DNA of 11,544 nucleotides from Acidimicrobiia bacterium (GTDB lineage: Bacteria; Actinomycetota; Acidimicrobiia; Acidimicrobiales; SZUA-35). The DNA is taken from positions 1 through 11,544 of the forward strand of contig JAOUGG010000027.1 in the NCBI GenBank assembly GCA_029857855.1. Direction: 5' to 3'. The first letter of the stretch is position 1; the number at the start of each line of letters is the position of its first letter. A program made the position numbers and the translations under genes. The notes beneath the pieces are model-generated. The model searched no databases. It was not told the DNA's origin and saw only the letters and a list, made by a program, of their open reading frames with translations. Below, one piece after another: positions 1 through 7,248 of the stretch.

Positions 1-1685
<1,685 letters not shown>

Positions 1686-1719
1686 TCAGGGCCGGCTGTG
1701 ACGGAGGCCCGGACTGACC

Positions 1720-1725
1720 ATTTTA
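1720..1725 (-). promoter_or_regulatory. candidate gyrB promoter, extended -10
   Basis: On the minus strand the sequence reads TGG-TAAAAT, a good -10 hexamer with the TGn extension, in the 184-bp gap between dciA and gyrB. No convincing -35 hexamer is seen 17 bp upstream. Transcription would begin near 1713, giving a leader of about 110 nt before the ATG at 1604. Two GAATTC palindromes (1622-1627 and 1638-1643), 16 bp apart start to start, lie in that leader. The position after the dciA terminator supports an independent gyrB promoter; this is a sequence-based inference. Confidence 0.45.
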
Positions 1726-1774
1726 CCAGGTTTTGGGCCCGTACCGGTGACGAACGGCGATCCGACCGTCGGCC

Positions 1775-1795
1775 AAAAACCCGCTCTTTTAGCGG
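1775..1795 (-). terminator. intrinsic terminator at the end of dciA
   Basis: Read on the minus strand, CCGCT-AAAAG-AGCGG forms a perfect 5-bp stem followed by G and five T residues. The dciA stop codon TAA (1791-1789) spans the stem/loop junction, so the hairpin begins inside the last codons of the gene. The stem is short, so termination may be partial and some read-through into gyrB is likely. Confidence 0.55.
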
Positions 1796-2148
1796 CCTTT
1801 TGAGCCGTCGATCCGAGCCTGGACCCGCTGCACCGTCTCGGAGCCGAACGTCGCCTCGAACCGGCGGATGATCTGGGCCTCCATCCAGCCGATCTGGGAG
1901 GCCCAGGCGGCATCGGTGCAGGCCACCGTCAACACGCCGTTGAGCAGTTCGACCGGGCGGGTGGCGGCCGCCAGACCCGGTCCGACCAGCTCCGGCCAGC
2001 GATCGTGAAGCTGGCTGAGAATGTTGATCGGGGGCGCACCGAGATGGCCGACGAAGCGCTCGAGGCTGTCGCTCAGCCGGGTCAGACCGAGATCGTCGAC
2101 CTCACCGTCGACCTTGCCGTTTCGGCGATGATTCCGCTCGTGACCCAT
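1789..2148 (-). CDS. dciA: DciA-family (DUF721) replicative helicase loader
   Basis: DciA proteins help load the replicative helicase DnaB in the many bacteria that lack DnaC/DnaI. In actinomycetes the gene sits between recF and gyrB (Rv0004 in M. tuberculosis). The 119-residue product has a variable polar N-terminus followed by the DUF721 core at about residues 30-102: a Trp in HDRWPELVG (51), then LAAATRPVELLNGVLTVAC and a conserved AWASQIGWM segment. The ATG at 2148 is chosen because a TATCCT -10 hexamer ends exactly 6 nt before it (leaderless arrangement); the frame continues further upstream, but that part has no resemblance to the family. gyrB follows on the same strand, after a terminator. 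recF, normally directly upstream, is absent; decayed transporter genes lie there on the opposite strand. Family assignment is firm; function here is by homology. Confidence 0.9.
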   Translation of the reverse strand: MGHERNHRRNGKVDGEVDDLGLTRLSDSLERFVGHLGAPPINILSQLHDRWPELVGPGLAAATRPVELLNGVLTVACTDAAWASQIGWMEAQIIRRFEATFGSETVQRVQARIDGSKGR

Positions 2149-2154
2149 GGGTTG

Positions 2155-2160
2155 AGGATA
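2155..2160 (-). promoter_or_regulatory. leaderless -10 element of dciA
   Basis: The minus strand reads TATCCT-CAACCC-ATG: a TANNNT hexamer separated by exactly 6 nt from the dciA start codon. This spacing puts the transcription start on or next to the A of the ATG. No clear -35 is visible. The upstream part of this promoter overlaps the boundary of the ABC-transporter debris, so it has survived, or was remade by, the rearrangement there. Confidence 0.6.
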
Positions 2161-2182
2161 GTCGGGCCCTCCGACAGCGGGT

Positions 2183-2374
2183 GTGGCGAAAATCGGTCTT
2201 TGTTCGGCTCGCCGTCGTGACGGTGCCGTGGTGGTCGACGATCCAGACATCGATCTCGACGACGTCATCGACGTGCTCCGACCGCTCGGCGTCGAGGTCC
2301 ATGCCTCGTATCGAAGCCGGGTCACCCTCGACGACGTGTTCGTCCACCTCACAGGAAAACAGCTGAGGGAATGA
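2183..2374 (+). pseudogene. C-terminal remnant of an ABC-transporter ATPase
   Basis: The last ~50 residues of this frame match the tail of drug-export (DrrA/ABC-2 type) ATP-binding proteins: a beta-strand DGAVVV, then DLDDVIDVLRPLGVEV, and the typical closing motif LDDVFVHLTGKQLRE. Walker A, signature and Walker B motifs are all missing; a complete protein of this family has about 240-310 residues. Convincing similarity starts near 2216; the GTG at 2183 is only the first available start and the bases before 2216 belong to the junction with the dciA promoter. The stop at 2372-2374 is one base from the permease ATG, and the GAGGGA ribosome-binding site for the permease lies inside the tail, so the original operon joint is intact. 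I infer that a rearrangement removed the 5' four fifths of the gene. Confidence 0.75.
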
Positions 2375-2375
2375 G

Positions 2376-3027
2376 ATGCAGCCCATGAGATTTCTTGCGT
2401 TGGCCGATCGGAACTTCAAGGTGATGTGGCGTGACTGGCTGTCGCTGGGTCTGAACGTCGCACTCCCGGTGGCGATGCTCGTGGTGATGAAGGCGCTCGA
2501 GGGAGTCGACGATTTCTTCGCTCCGACATCACTGGCCCCCGGCATCGTGTTGTTCGGGTTCGCCATGCTCACCATGACCTCCGCCATGGCGCTGGCCCAG
2601 GACCGGGAGAGCAGCCTGTTCGATCGGTTGTTGACGACCCCGCTGCGAGCCAACGATTTTGTGCTTGCGTATTCGCTTCCGTTCGTGGCCGTGGCGGTGA
2701 TCCAGGCCGTGCTCGTGATCGGTGTCGGGCTGTTACTGGGGTTCCGGCGCCTCGGTTCCCTACAAGGTCGTGACCGGCCCCTGGACCGTCGCCCTCCTGC
2801 TCACGATCTTTGGCGGCACGTGGATGAATCTCGAAGACATCGGCGGCCCGTTCCAGGCGGTGGCCGACGTGTTCCCGTTCGCCCATGCGCTCGAGGCGAT
2901 CCGGGGTGTGCTGCTCGACGGCGCCGGGTTCGGTGATGTCGTGGCCGATTTGGCTTGGGTCGTCAGCTACACGGTGGTGATCGCCGCCCTGTCGATCGGT
3001 GTCTTCCGTCGTCGAATGGCGGCGTAA
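2376..3027 (+). pseudogene. ABC-2 type permease, internally deleted and frameshifted
   Basis: The N-terminal part (2376 to about 2744) is a typical ABC-2 export permease: a cytoplasmic start, a first membrane helix (about residues 23-40), the SLAPGIVLFGFAMLTM helix, the conserved cytoplasmic DRESSLFDRLLTTPLRANDF segment and a third helix ending in GVGLLLGF. The C-terminal part continues in another frame from about 2755 to the stop at 3025-3027, with GGTWMNLEDIGGPFQ, the FPFAHALEAIRG motif and a last helix. Compared with the family I remember, about 35-40 residues (the helix before the GxW motif) are absent at the joint, so this looks like a real deletion plus frameshift and not just one miscalled base. 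ATG 2376 has a good GAGGGA site. With its ATPase also truncated, the transporter cannot function. Confidence 0.8.
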
Positions 3028-3036
3028 GCGCCTCGA

Positions 3037-3117
3037 TCAGAACTTGCCCGAGTTGACGCTGTGCTTCGGCACCGGCCCGGAGTTGTCCCAGTGCTCGACG
3101 ATCTTACCGTCAGCTGC
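3037..3117 (-). pseudogene. C-terminal scrap of an NTF2/SnoaL-like protein
   Basis: Read on the minus strand, the final 27 codons before the TGA at 3039-3037 encode RAADGKIVEHWDN followed by SGPVPKHSVNSGKF. DGKIVEHWD and an ending of the VPxxSxNSxxF type are the hallmark tail of NTF2-like/SnoaL-family proteins (usually 110-150 residues). Nothing upstream in this frame belongs to that fold; it runs antisense to the neighbouring nuclease gene. The fragment lies tail to tail with the broken permease, 9 bp away. I read it as a leftover from a gene cut off by recombination. The short length limits certainty, but the match to the family tail is specific. Confidence 0.65.
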
Positions 3118-3213
3118 TCGCACTGCCCGGTTTGACGGCGTGGTGGCCGGGCTAGCGGTAGCCGCCGAGCATTCCGGTGTCAGTCGCAACAGCTGCACCG
3201 AGATGGACGGCAA

Positions 3214-3219
3214 TAGAAT
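3214..3219 (+). promoter_or_regulatory. candidate -10 element of the EEP-family gene
   Basis: TAGAAT lies 8 nt before the ATG at 3228. This fits a leaderless or near-leaderless transcript and supports the choice of that ATG over the GTG at 3177. There is no Shine-Dalgarno and no clear -35. Confidence 0.45.
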
Positions 3220-3227
3220 CCTCATCA

Positions 3228-4187
3228 ATGGCCACACGCTCGACTGACGACGAGTCGGACCCGGCTCCGGATCCGGCGGCGGATCGTTCGACTCGCCCGT
3301 TCCGGGAGCCACGACCTCGCCTGCGGGATCGGGTGCCGTCTCGACGGGAGCGGCTGACCCCGGTCAAGCGATTGCGCCGGAGGGCGGTGCCGTCCGACGA
3401 GCCCGTGATCGTCGGCGATCACCGCCCCTCGAGCGAGTCGACGAAAGGTCCGGCGGGCCGCACGGCGTTTCGCCTGGTGTGCTGGAACATCGAAGACGGG
3501 CTCGATGTCGACGGGACGCTCGCCGGTCTGACCGGGCATCCGAACCTGGCCAGCGCGGATGCCGTCTGCCTGCAGGAGATGGACCCGGACGGGGTGGAGC
3601 GGATTGCGCGGGAACTCGGCCTGTCCTACCTCTATATACAGTCGTCGCAGGATGAGCGAACCGGGCGCGGTTTCGGCAACGCCGTCCTGTCGCCGTGGCC
3701 GCTCGCCGACCCTGTCGTGGTCCCACTCCCCAACGTGGCCAAGGCCTACGGGCGGCCCCGGGCCGCGGTCGGCGCCACGATCACGAAGACACGGCCGTCG
3801 GGTGAGACGATGGCGGTGTCGACGTGGTCGATCCACGCCGAGATCCCGTCGCTGGCGCTGAGCGGTCGGGTCGCCCAGTTCACGGCGGTGGCGGCCAAGG
3901 CCATCACCCCGAACCCCGAACACCTGTTGTTGGCCGGTGACTTCAACACCACCACCCTCACCTCGGTGGTGGCCATCGATGAGCTCTACGCCATGTTCGG
4001 CCTGGACCGCCTGACCGAACCGGCCGGGCCAAGCCTGCGCCGAGCCGGTCGCCTGTTCCACCTCGACCACATCTTCGGTCGGGGCGTCGATGTGCACGGG
4101 GTCGGCGTCGAACGCACGGTCATCGCCAGCGACCACTGGCCGCTGTGGGTCGACGTCGTCCCCGCCGCTGTCGATCAGTCCGACTGA
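3228..4187 (+). CDS. endonuclease/exonuclease/phosphatase (EEP) family protein
   Basis: This 319-residue protein has the metal-dependent EEP hydrolase fold shared by DNase I, exonuclease III, sphingomyelinases and inositol phosphatases. Motifs in order: Asn87 in CWNIEDG, Glu117 in CLQEMD, GFGNAVLS (149-156), His203 in WSIHAE, Asp238/Asn240 in AGDFN, Asp280/His281 in LDHIF and Asp302/His303 in SDHWPLW, so all catalytic and Mg-binding positions are present. The substrate cannot be told from these motifs. Residues 1-80 are a charged extension with a very basic stretch (about 24-53), without signal peptide or membrane helix, so the enzyme is probably cytoplasmic; the basic arm could hold nucleic acid or membrane lipid. 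ATG 3228 is chosen for the TAGAAT promoter just upstream; GTG 3177 would add 17 unremarkable residues. It converges on the homocysteine methyltransferase gene and has no operon partner. Confidence 0.85.
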   Translation: MATRSTDDESDPAPDPAADRSTRPFREPRPRLRDRVPSRRERLTPVKRLRRRAVPSDEPVIVGDHRPSSESTKGPAGRTAFRLVCWNIEDGLDVDGTLAGLTGHPNLASADAVCLQEMDPDGVERIARELGLSYLYIQSSQDERTGRGFGNAVLSPWPLADPVVVPLPNVAKAYGRPRAAVGATITKTRPSGETMAVSTWSIHAEIPSLALSGRVAQFTAVAAKAITPNPEHLLLAGDFNTTTLTSVVAIDELYAMFGLDRLTEPAGPSLRRAGRLFHLDHIFGRGVDVHGVGVERTVIASDHWPLWVDVVPAAVDQSD

Positions 4188-4238
4188 CCGACCCTCTCTC
4201 CGGCGCTCGACCGAGTCCGGCGCTCGGCGGCTCTGCGG

Positions 4239-4302
4239 GCTGCGGCGCTGAGCGGCTGCGGCGCTGAGCGGCTGCGGCGCTGAGCGGCTGCGGCGCTGAG
4301 CG
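4239..4302. repeat. four perfect tandem copies of a 16-bp unit
   Basis: The unit gctgcggcgctgagcg occurs four times without a mismatch (4239-4254, 4255-4270, 4271-4286, 4287-4302), filling most of the gap between two convergent genes and ending 5 bp before the methyltransferase stop codon. Each unit contains the small dyad CGCT-G-AGCG. Just before it, TCCGGCGCTCG is also present twice (4199-4209 and 4217-4227). Sixteen is not a multiple of three, so the array is not a coding repeat. It may vary in copy number between strains; a role in ending convergent transcription is possible but not shown. Confidence 0.95.
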
Positions 4303-4307
4303 GCCGG

Positions 4308-5219
4308 CTACCCGGCGAAGCGGGCGGTGAGCGCGGCGATGTGTTCGGGGTAGACGTCGCAGCAGCCGCCGATGATGGTGGCTCCGGCCTCGACCCAGCC
4401 GGCGGCCAGGTCGGCGTAGCGGTCGGCCGTGAGGTCGTCGCGCCGTTCGAGGACCGACGTGTTGGCCGCGTAGTCGTCGGATTCGACATGATGCTCGGCG
4501 AAGGCGTTGGCGTAGGCCCCGAGCGGCAGGTCGGGCCGTAGAGCCCGGAGGGCGTCGAGGGCGGGACGGATGACCTCGGGTTGGGAGCAGTTGAACAGCA
4601 CCGCCTCGATTCCGGCCGACGGGTGGGCGGCCAGCAGGTCGATGATCGCCGACACCGGTTCACCCGAGCGCAGTGTCGCATCCTCGTGGCCGGGGGTGTC
4701 GTCGAGGGTGAAGGCGAGCCACACCGGCTTGTCCGCCGGGGCGACCGCGGCCAACGTTTCGAGCAGCACCCTTGCCTCGGTGGTGCTGGAGATCGTCTCG
4801 CCGATCCACAAATCGACGTGGGGGATCTGCGATTCGATGAGGATCCGCCAGCGGTCGGGCGCGGCATCCGGTTCGAAATCGTCGGGTACGTACGAGCCGA
4901 ACACCGGCGGGAGCGAACCGGCGACTCGCACCGGCCGATCGGCATCGGCCGTGGCCTTGCGGGCCAGGCGGGCCGCGAGTTCCACGAGTTCCCGGCCCCG
5001 GGCCTCGAACCGTTCGGCTCCGATGTGGAAGGGCACGACGGCGTAGGTGTTGGTGATGATGACCTCGGCCCCCGCCGCGATGAAGTTTCGGTGGGCCTCG
5101 GTGACCTGGTCGGGTGCTTCGAGCAGGGCAAGCGCCGACCATTCGGGTTGACGGAACGGGGCGCCGATGCGTCGCAGCTCCTTGCCCATGCCGCCGTCGA
5201 GGATGGTGATGATGTTCAC
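4308..5219 (-). CDS. homocysteine S-methyltransferase family protein
   Basis: The family (Pfam S-methyl_trans; MmuM, BhmT and the homocysteine domain of MetH) moves a methyl group to homocysteine using a zinc-bound thiolate. The 303-residue length suits the single-domain enzymes. Visible motifs: DGGMG at 8-12, ITNTYAV (55-61), GSLPP (101-105), ETIS (141-144) and the zinc ligands Cys211 (FNCSQP) and Cys286-Cys287 (GGCC), followed by DVYPEHI where relatives usually have RTTPEHI. No cobalamin or folate domain follows, so the donor is probably S-methylmethionine, S-adenosylmethionine or a betaine; the sequence does not decide. The start is GTG 5219, chosen because a TAGATT hexamer stands 6 nt upstream. 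The gene diverges from pncA and ends against a tandem repeat. Confidence 0.92.
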   Translation of the reverse strand: MNIITILDGGMGKELRRIGAPFRQPEWSALALLEAPDQVTEAHRNFIAAGAEVIITNTYAVVPFHIGAERFEARGRELVELAARLARKATADADRPVRVAGSLPPVFGSYVPDDFEPDAAPDRWRILIESQIPHVDLWIGETISSTTEARVLLETLAAVAPADKPVWLAFTLDDTPGHEDATLRSGEPVSAIIDLLAAHPSAGIEAVLFNCSQPEVIRPALDALRALRPDLPLGAYANAFAEHHVESDDYAANTSVLERRDDLTADRYADLAAGWVEAGATIIGGCCDVYPEHIAALTARFAG

Positions 5220-5225
5220 CGTCCA

Positions 5226-5231
5226 AATCTA
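5226..5231 (-). promoter_or_regulatory. leaderless -10 element of the homocysteine methyltransferase gene
   Basis: The minus strand reads TAGATT-TGGACG-GTG, a TANNNT hexamer exactly 6 nt from the start codon, as at dciA, pncA and the alpha/beta hydrolase gene. No Shine-Dalgarno is present. Confidence 0.6.
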
Positions 5232-5284
5232 GACGTTCGAATCCACCCGGCGACACCCCCTATCGCGTTCGCGGGCCGAATCGA

Positions 5285-5314
5285 CCACTTTCGGTCGTTT
5301 TCGCCCGTTTTCGA
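5285..5314. repeat. three 10-bp-phased TTTCG repeats between divergent genes
   Basis: Three consecutive decamers, ccactttcgg, tcgttttcgc and ccgttttcga, repeat the core (C)nnTTTCG with a period of exactly 10 bp, about one helical turn. They lie in the 187-bp region between the starts of the methyltransferase gene and pncA, some 55 bp upstream of one -10 element and 80 bp upstream of the other. The spacing suggests a protein-binding or bent-DNA site acting on one or both genes; this is inference. Confidence 0.5.
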
Positions 5315-5394
5315 CGCCGTAGAACCAGGCGGAGCGGGGATCGATCGCCGGTCCATGGAGCCCGCCGACGGTACCTCGGTCGGCCGCCGTGGGG

Positions 5395-5400
5395 TAGGGT
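5395..5400 (+). promoter_or_regulatory. leaderless -10 element of pncA
   Basis: TAGGGT-TTGACC-ATG: the hexamer ends 6 nt before the ATG at 5407. The in-frame TTG at 5401 falls in the spacer and would precede the expected transcription start, so it is rejected as the start codon. Confidence 0.65.
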
Positions 5401-5406
5401 TTGACC

Positions 5407-6045
5407 ATGAGCGAAGGCACGTCCGGTTCGGCGGAGGGTTTGCAGGCCCTGATCGTGATCGATGTCCAGAACGACTTCTGCCCCGGCGGAGCACTGGAGG
5501 TGACCGACGGCGACGCCGTGGTGCCGGTGGCCAACGAGTTGCTGTCGGTGGGCGGCGGTTTCGACGTGCGGGTACTGACCCAGGACTGGCACCCCTCCGA
5601 CCACATGTCCTTCGCCGTCAACAATCCCGGACATGAACCGTATTCGGTGATCGAGGTCGCCTACGGGCCGCAGGTGCTGTGGCCGACCCACTGTGTGCAG
5701 GGCTCGGACGGAGCGGCGTTCCATGGCGACCTGGCCGTCGATCGGGCCGACATGATCGTACGCAAGGGCTTCCGGCCCGCGGTCGACTCGTATTCGGCGT
5801 TCTTCGAGAACGACCAGACGACACCCACCGGGCTCGACGGTTATCTACGATCGCGGGGCGTCGCGTCGTTGACCATGGTCGGCCTGGCCACCGATTTCTG
5901 TGTGCGCTACTCGGCGGTCGACGGAGCGAAGCTGGGCTACGACGTGACCGTGGTGCTGGATGGGTGCCGAGCCATCGACCTCGACGGCTCCCTCGACGAC
6001 GCGCTGGCCGAGATGGCCTCCGCCGGGGTGACCGTCACCGACTGA
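5407..6045 (+). CDS. pncA: nicotinamidase
   Basis: Nicotinamidase hydrolyses nicotinamide to nicotinate and ammonia in the NAD salvage pathway, and also activates pyrazinamide. The 212-residue product is of the longer E. coli type. The catalytic triad is visible as Asp19 (IVIDVQNDFCPGG), Lys120 (VRKG) and Cys165 (GLATDFCV). Metal ligands are Asp60, His62 and His66 in QDWHPSDH and His95 in WPTHC. DSYSAFF (127-133) and the LDGCRAID segment near 185-192 are also typical. No signal peptide is present, so it is cytoplasmic. It is transcribed alone from a leaderless promoter, diverging from the methyltransferase gene and converging on the exporter gene. No other NAD-salvage gene is in view. Confidence 0.95.
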   Translation: MSEGTSGSAEGLQALIVIDVQNDFCPGGALEVTDGDAVVPVANELLSVGGGFDVRVLTQDWHPSDHMSFAVNNPGHEPYSVIEVAYGPQVLWPTHCVQGSDGAAFHGDLAVDRADMIVRKGFRPAVDSYSAFFENDQTTPTGLDGYLRSRGVASLTMVGLATDFCVRYSAVDGAKLGYDVTVVLDGCRAIDLDGSLDDALAEMASAGVTVTD

Positions 6046-6064
6046 ACGCTGCCCCTTGCGTGGT

Positions 6065-6147
6065 CGATGGCGGCGGCCGCATCGGCCAGCCCGCTCCGGG
6101 TTGACGATGGCCCGCACCTTCTCGCCTGCGTCATCGTTGTCGCTCAC
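6065..6147 (-). pseudogene. possible truncated N-terminus of an unknown gene
   Basis: On the minus strand a GTG at 6147, preceded at 9 nt by GAGGAG, opens a frame beginning VSDNDDAGEKVRAIVNPE. After about 18 codons the composition turns to Arg/Gly-rich; a one-base shift near 6090 restores a natural-looking GLADAAAAIDHARG. The frame then becomes antisense to the end of pncA. It starts 40 bp downstream of the exporter stop on the same strand, where an operon partner could stand. I do not recognise the protein. Either this is the start of a gene lost by rearrangement, or a chance open frame; the ribosome-binding site and composition are the only support. Confidence 0.3.
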
Positions 6148-6187
6148 CGGGCGACGCTCCTCGCACTGTCCCACGCCAACCGGCTGG

Positions 6188-7171
6188 TCACTCGGCCAAC
6201 GATACCGTGGTCGGCCTGGCCTGGGCCCGGGCCGCCCGGCTGTGGCGGCGGTCGATCCTGGTCGACCAGAGGCCGGCGACGAGGATCAGCGCGCAACCAA
6301 CGAGGGTCAGGGCGTCGGGGGACTCGTCGAATGCGACGTACCCGATCACCACCGCCCCGACGAGGGTCGAGTAGCGGAACGGGGCGGAGACGCTGAGGTC
6401 GCCGACCCGAACCGTCTGGATGGCGAACACATAGCCGACGATGAGGAAGGCGCAGGCGAAGGCGAGATAGACGAGGGCCCGAGTGGTCGGCGGGTTCCAG
6501 CCGGTGAGGACGGTGAGGACGCCGGTCATCGTGGTGATGGCGACGGCGGTGACGAGCGCGATCGGAAGAGCCGGGGTGTCGGCGGCCACGCTGCGAGTGG
6601 CGATCTCACGCACGACGATGCCGGCGGCACTGGCGGCGACAACGAGCGACCAGGCGGAGAAGTCGTCGGGTGTTGGCCGCATCACGGCGATGACGCCGGC
6701 GAACCCGAGGCCGACGGCGAGGTAGTGGGCAGGGGTGACGCGCTCGCCGAGCGCCACGGCCGCAACGAGGGTCACGGCGAAGGGGACCAGCATGAGGATG
6801 GTCTGGGCGTTGGCGAAGTCGAGGTTCACGAGGGCGGCGAAGAACAGGGCGGTCGACACCACCTCGGCACCGACACGGATGAGCACCGGTCGCTTGAGCA
6901 CGTAGGCTCGGATGGGTTGCTGTTGTCGTTGCTGTCGTTGGGCGCGTCGGTGTCGGGTGGCGGCGAAAGCGGCGAAGAGACCCGTCATGGCGATGCCCCG
7001 GATAAACAACGCCTGGTACACGACGAGCCCGGCGTCGGTGGCGGCTCGGATGAAGGCGTCGTTGATGACATAGCCGAGCGACCCGATCACCATGTAGAGC
7101 GACCCGAGGACGTTGGGTGAGAGCGACTGCCTGGCCGAGAGCGGCTGCCTGGTCGAGGGTGCCCGAGTCAT
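6188..7171 (-). CDS. EamA/DMT-superfamily transporter
   Basis: The 327-residue protein has ten predicted membrane helices arranged as two EamA repeats, as in drug/metabolite exporters of the YdcZ/RhaT/S-adenosylmethionine-transporter type. Signature stretches are the end of repeat one (ALGERVTPAHYLAVG, about 140-154, then GVIAVMRP) and of repeat two (APFRYSTLVGAVV, about 263-275, then GCALILVAGL). A Gln-rich loop (RAQRQQRQQQ, 76-85) joins helices two and three, and the C-terminus is basic. Substrate is unknown; amino acids, nucleosides or metabolites are all possible. The ATG at 7171 is 5 nt after a CAGAAT hexamer. A gene for an alpha/beta hydrolase lies 77 bp upstream on the same strand, so the two may be co-transcribed. 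The N-terminus contains a small duplication (RQPLSA/RQSLSP). Confidence 0.88.
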   Translation of the reverse strand: MTRAPSTRQPLSARQSLSPNVLGSLYMVIGSLGYVINDAFIRAATDAGLVVYQALFIRGIAMTGLFAAFAATRHRRAQRQQRQQQPIRAYVLKRPVLIRVGAEVVSTALFFAALVNLDFANAQTILMLVPFAVTLVAAVALGERVTPAHYLAVGLGFAGVIAVMRPTPDDFSAWSLVVAASAAGIVVREIATRSVAADTPALPIALVTAVAITTMTGVLTVLTGWNPPTTRALVYLAFACAFLIVGYVFAIQTVRVGDLSVSAPFRYSTLVGAVVIGYVAFDESPDALTLVGCALILVAGLWSTRIDRRHSRAARAQARPTTVSLAE

Positions 7172-7177
7172 CCCCCA

Positions 7178-7223
7178 TTCTGGGGTTCCGCAGCCCCATT
7201 TCCGGTGCCTGGCAGCCCCAGAA
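7178..7223. repeat. 8-bp inverted repeat just upstream of the exporter gene
   Basis: TTCTGGGG at 7178-7185 and CCCCAGAA at 7216-7223 are perfect inverted copies 30 bp apart. On the minus strand TGGGGCTGC also occurs twice between and within the arms, so the CCCCA next to the start codon can pair with either copy. The nearest arm overlaps the CAGAAT -10 candidate of the exporter gene. It could be an operator or, if transcription begins further upstream, alternative hairpins in the leader. Confidence 0.5.
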
Positions 7224-7248
7224 CCGTTGTCCGATCACCGACCGCCGG

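Noticed and set aside
3177..3227. GTG 3177 as the start of the EEP-family gene
   Set aside because: No ribosome-binding site, and the extra 17 residues run across the TAGAAT promoter element; ATG 3228 is better supported.
5401..5406. TTG as the pncA start
   Set aside because: It falls between the -10 hexamer and the ATG, so it would lie upstream of the expected transcription start.
4581..5636. Plus-strand open frame of 351 codons over the methyltransferase gene
   Set aside because: Antisense to a conserved enzyme and continuing through the divergent promoter region into pncA in another frame; Arg/Gly/Asp-rich without any family features.
6056..7120. Plus-strand open frame of 354 codons over the exporter gene
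   Set aside because: Gly/Asp/Glu/His-rich mirror of a membrane-protein gene; the minus frame has ten hydrophobic helices and EamA motifs.
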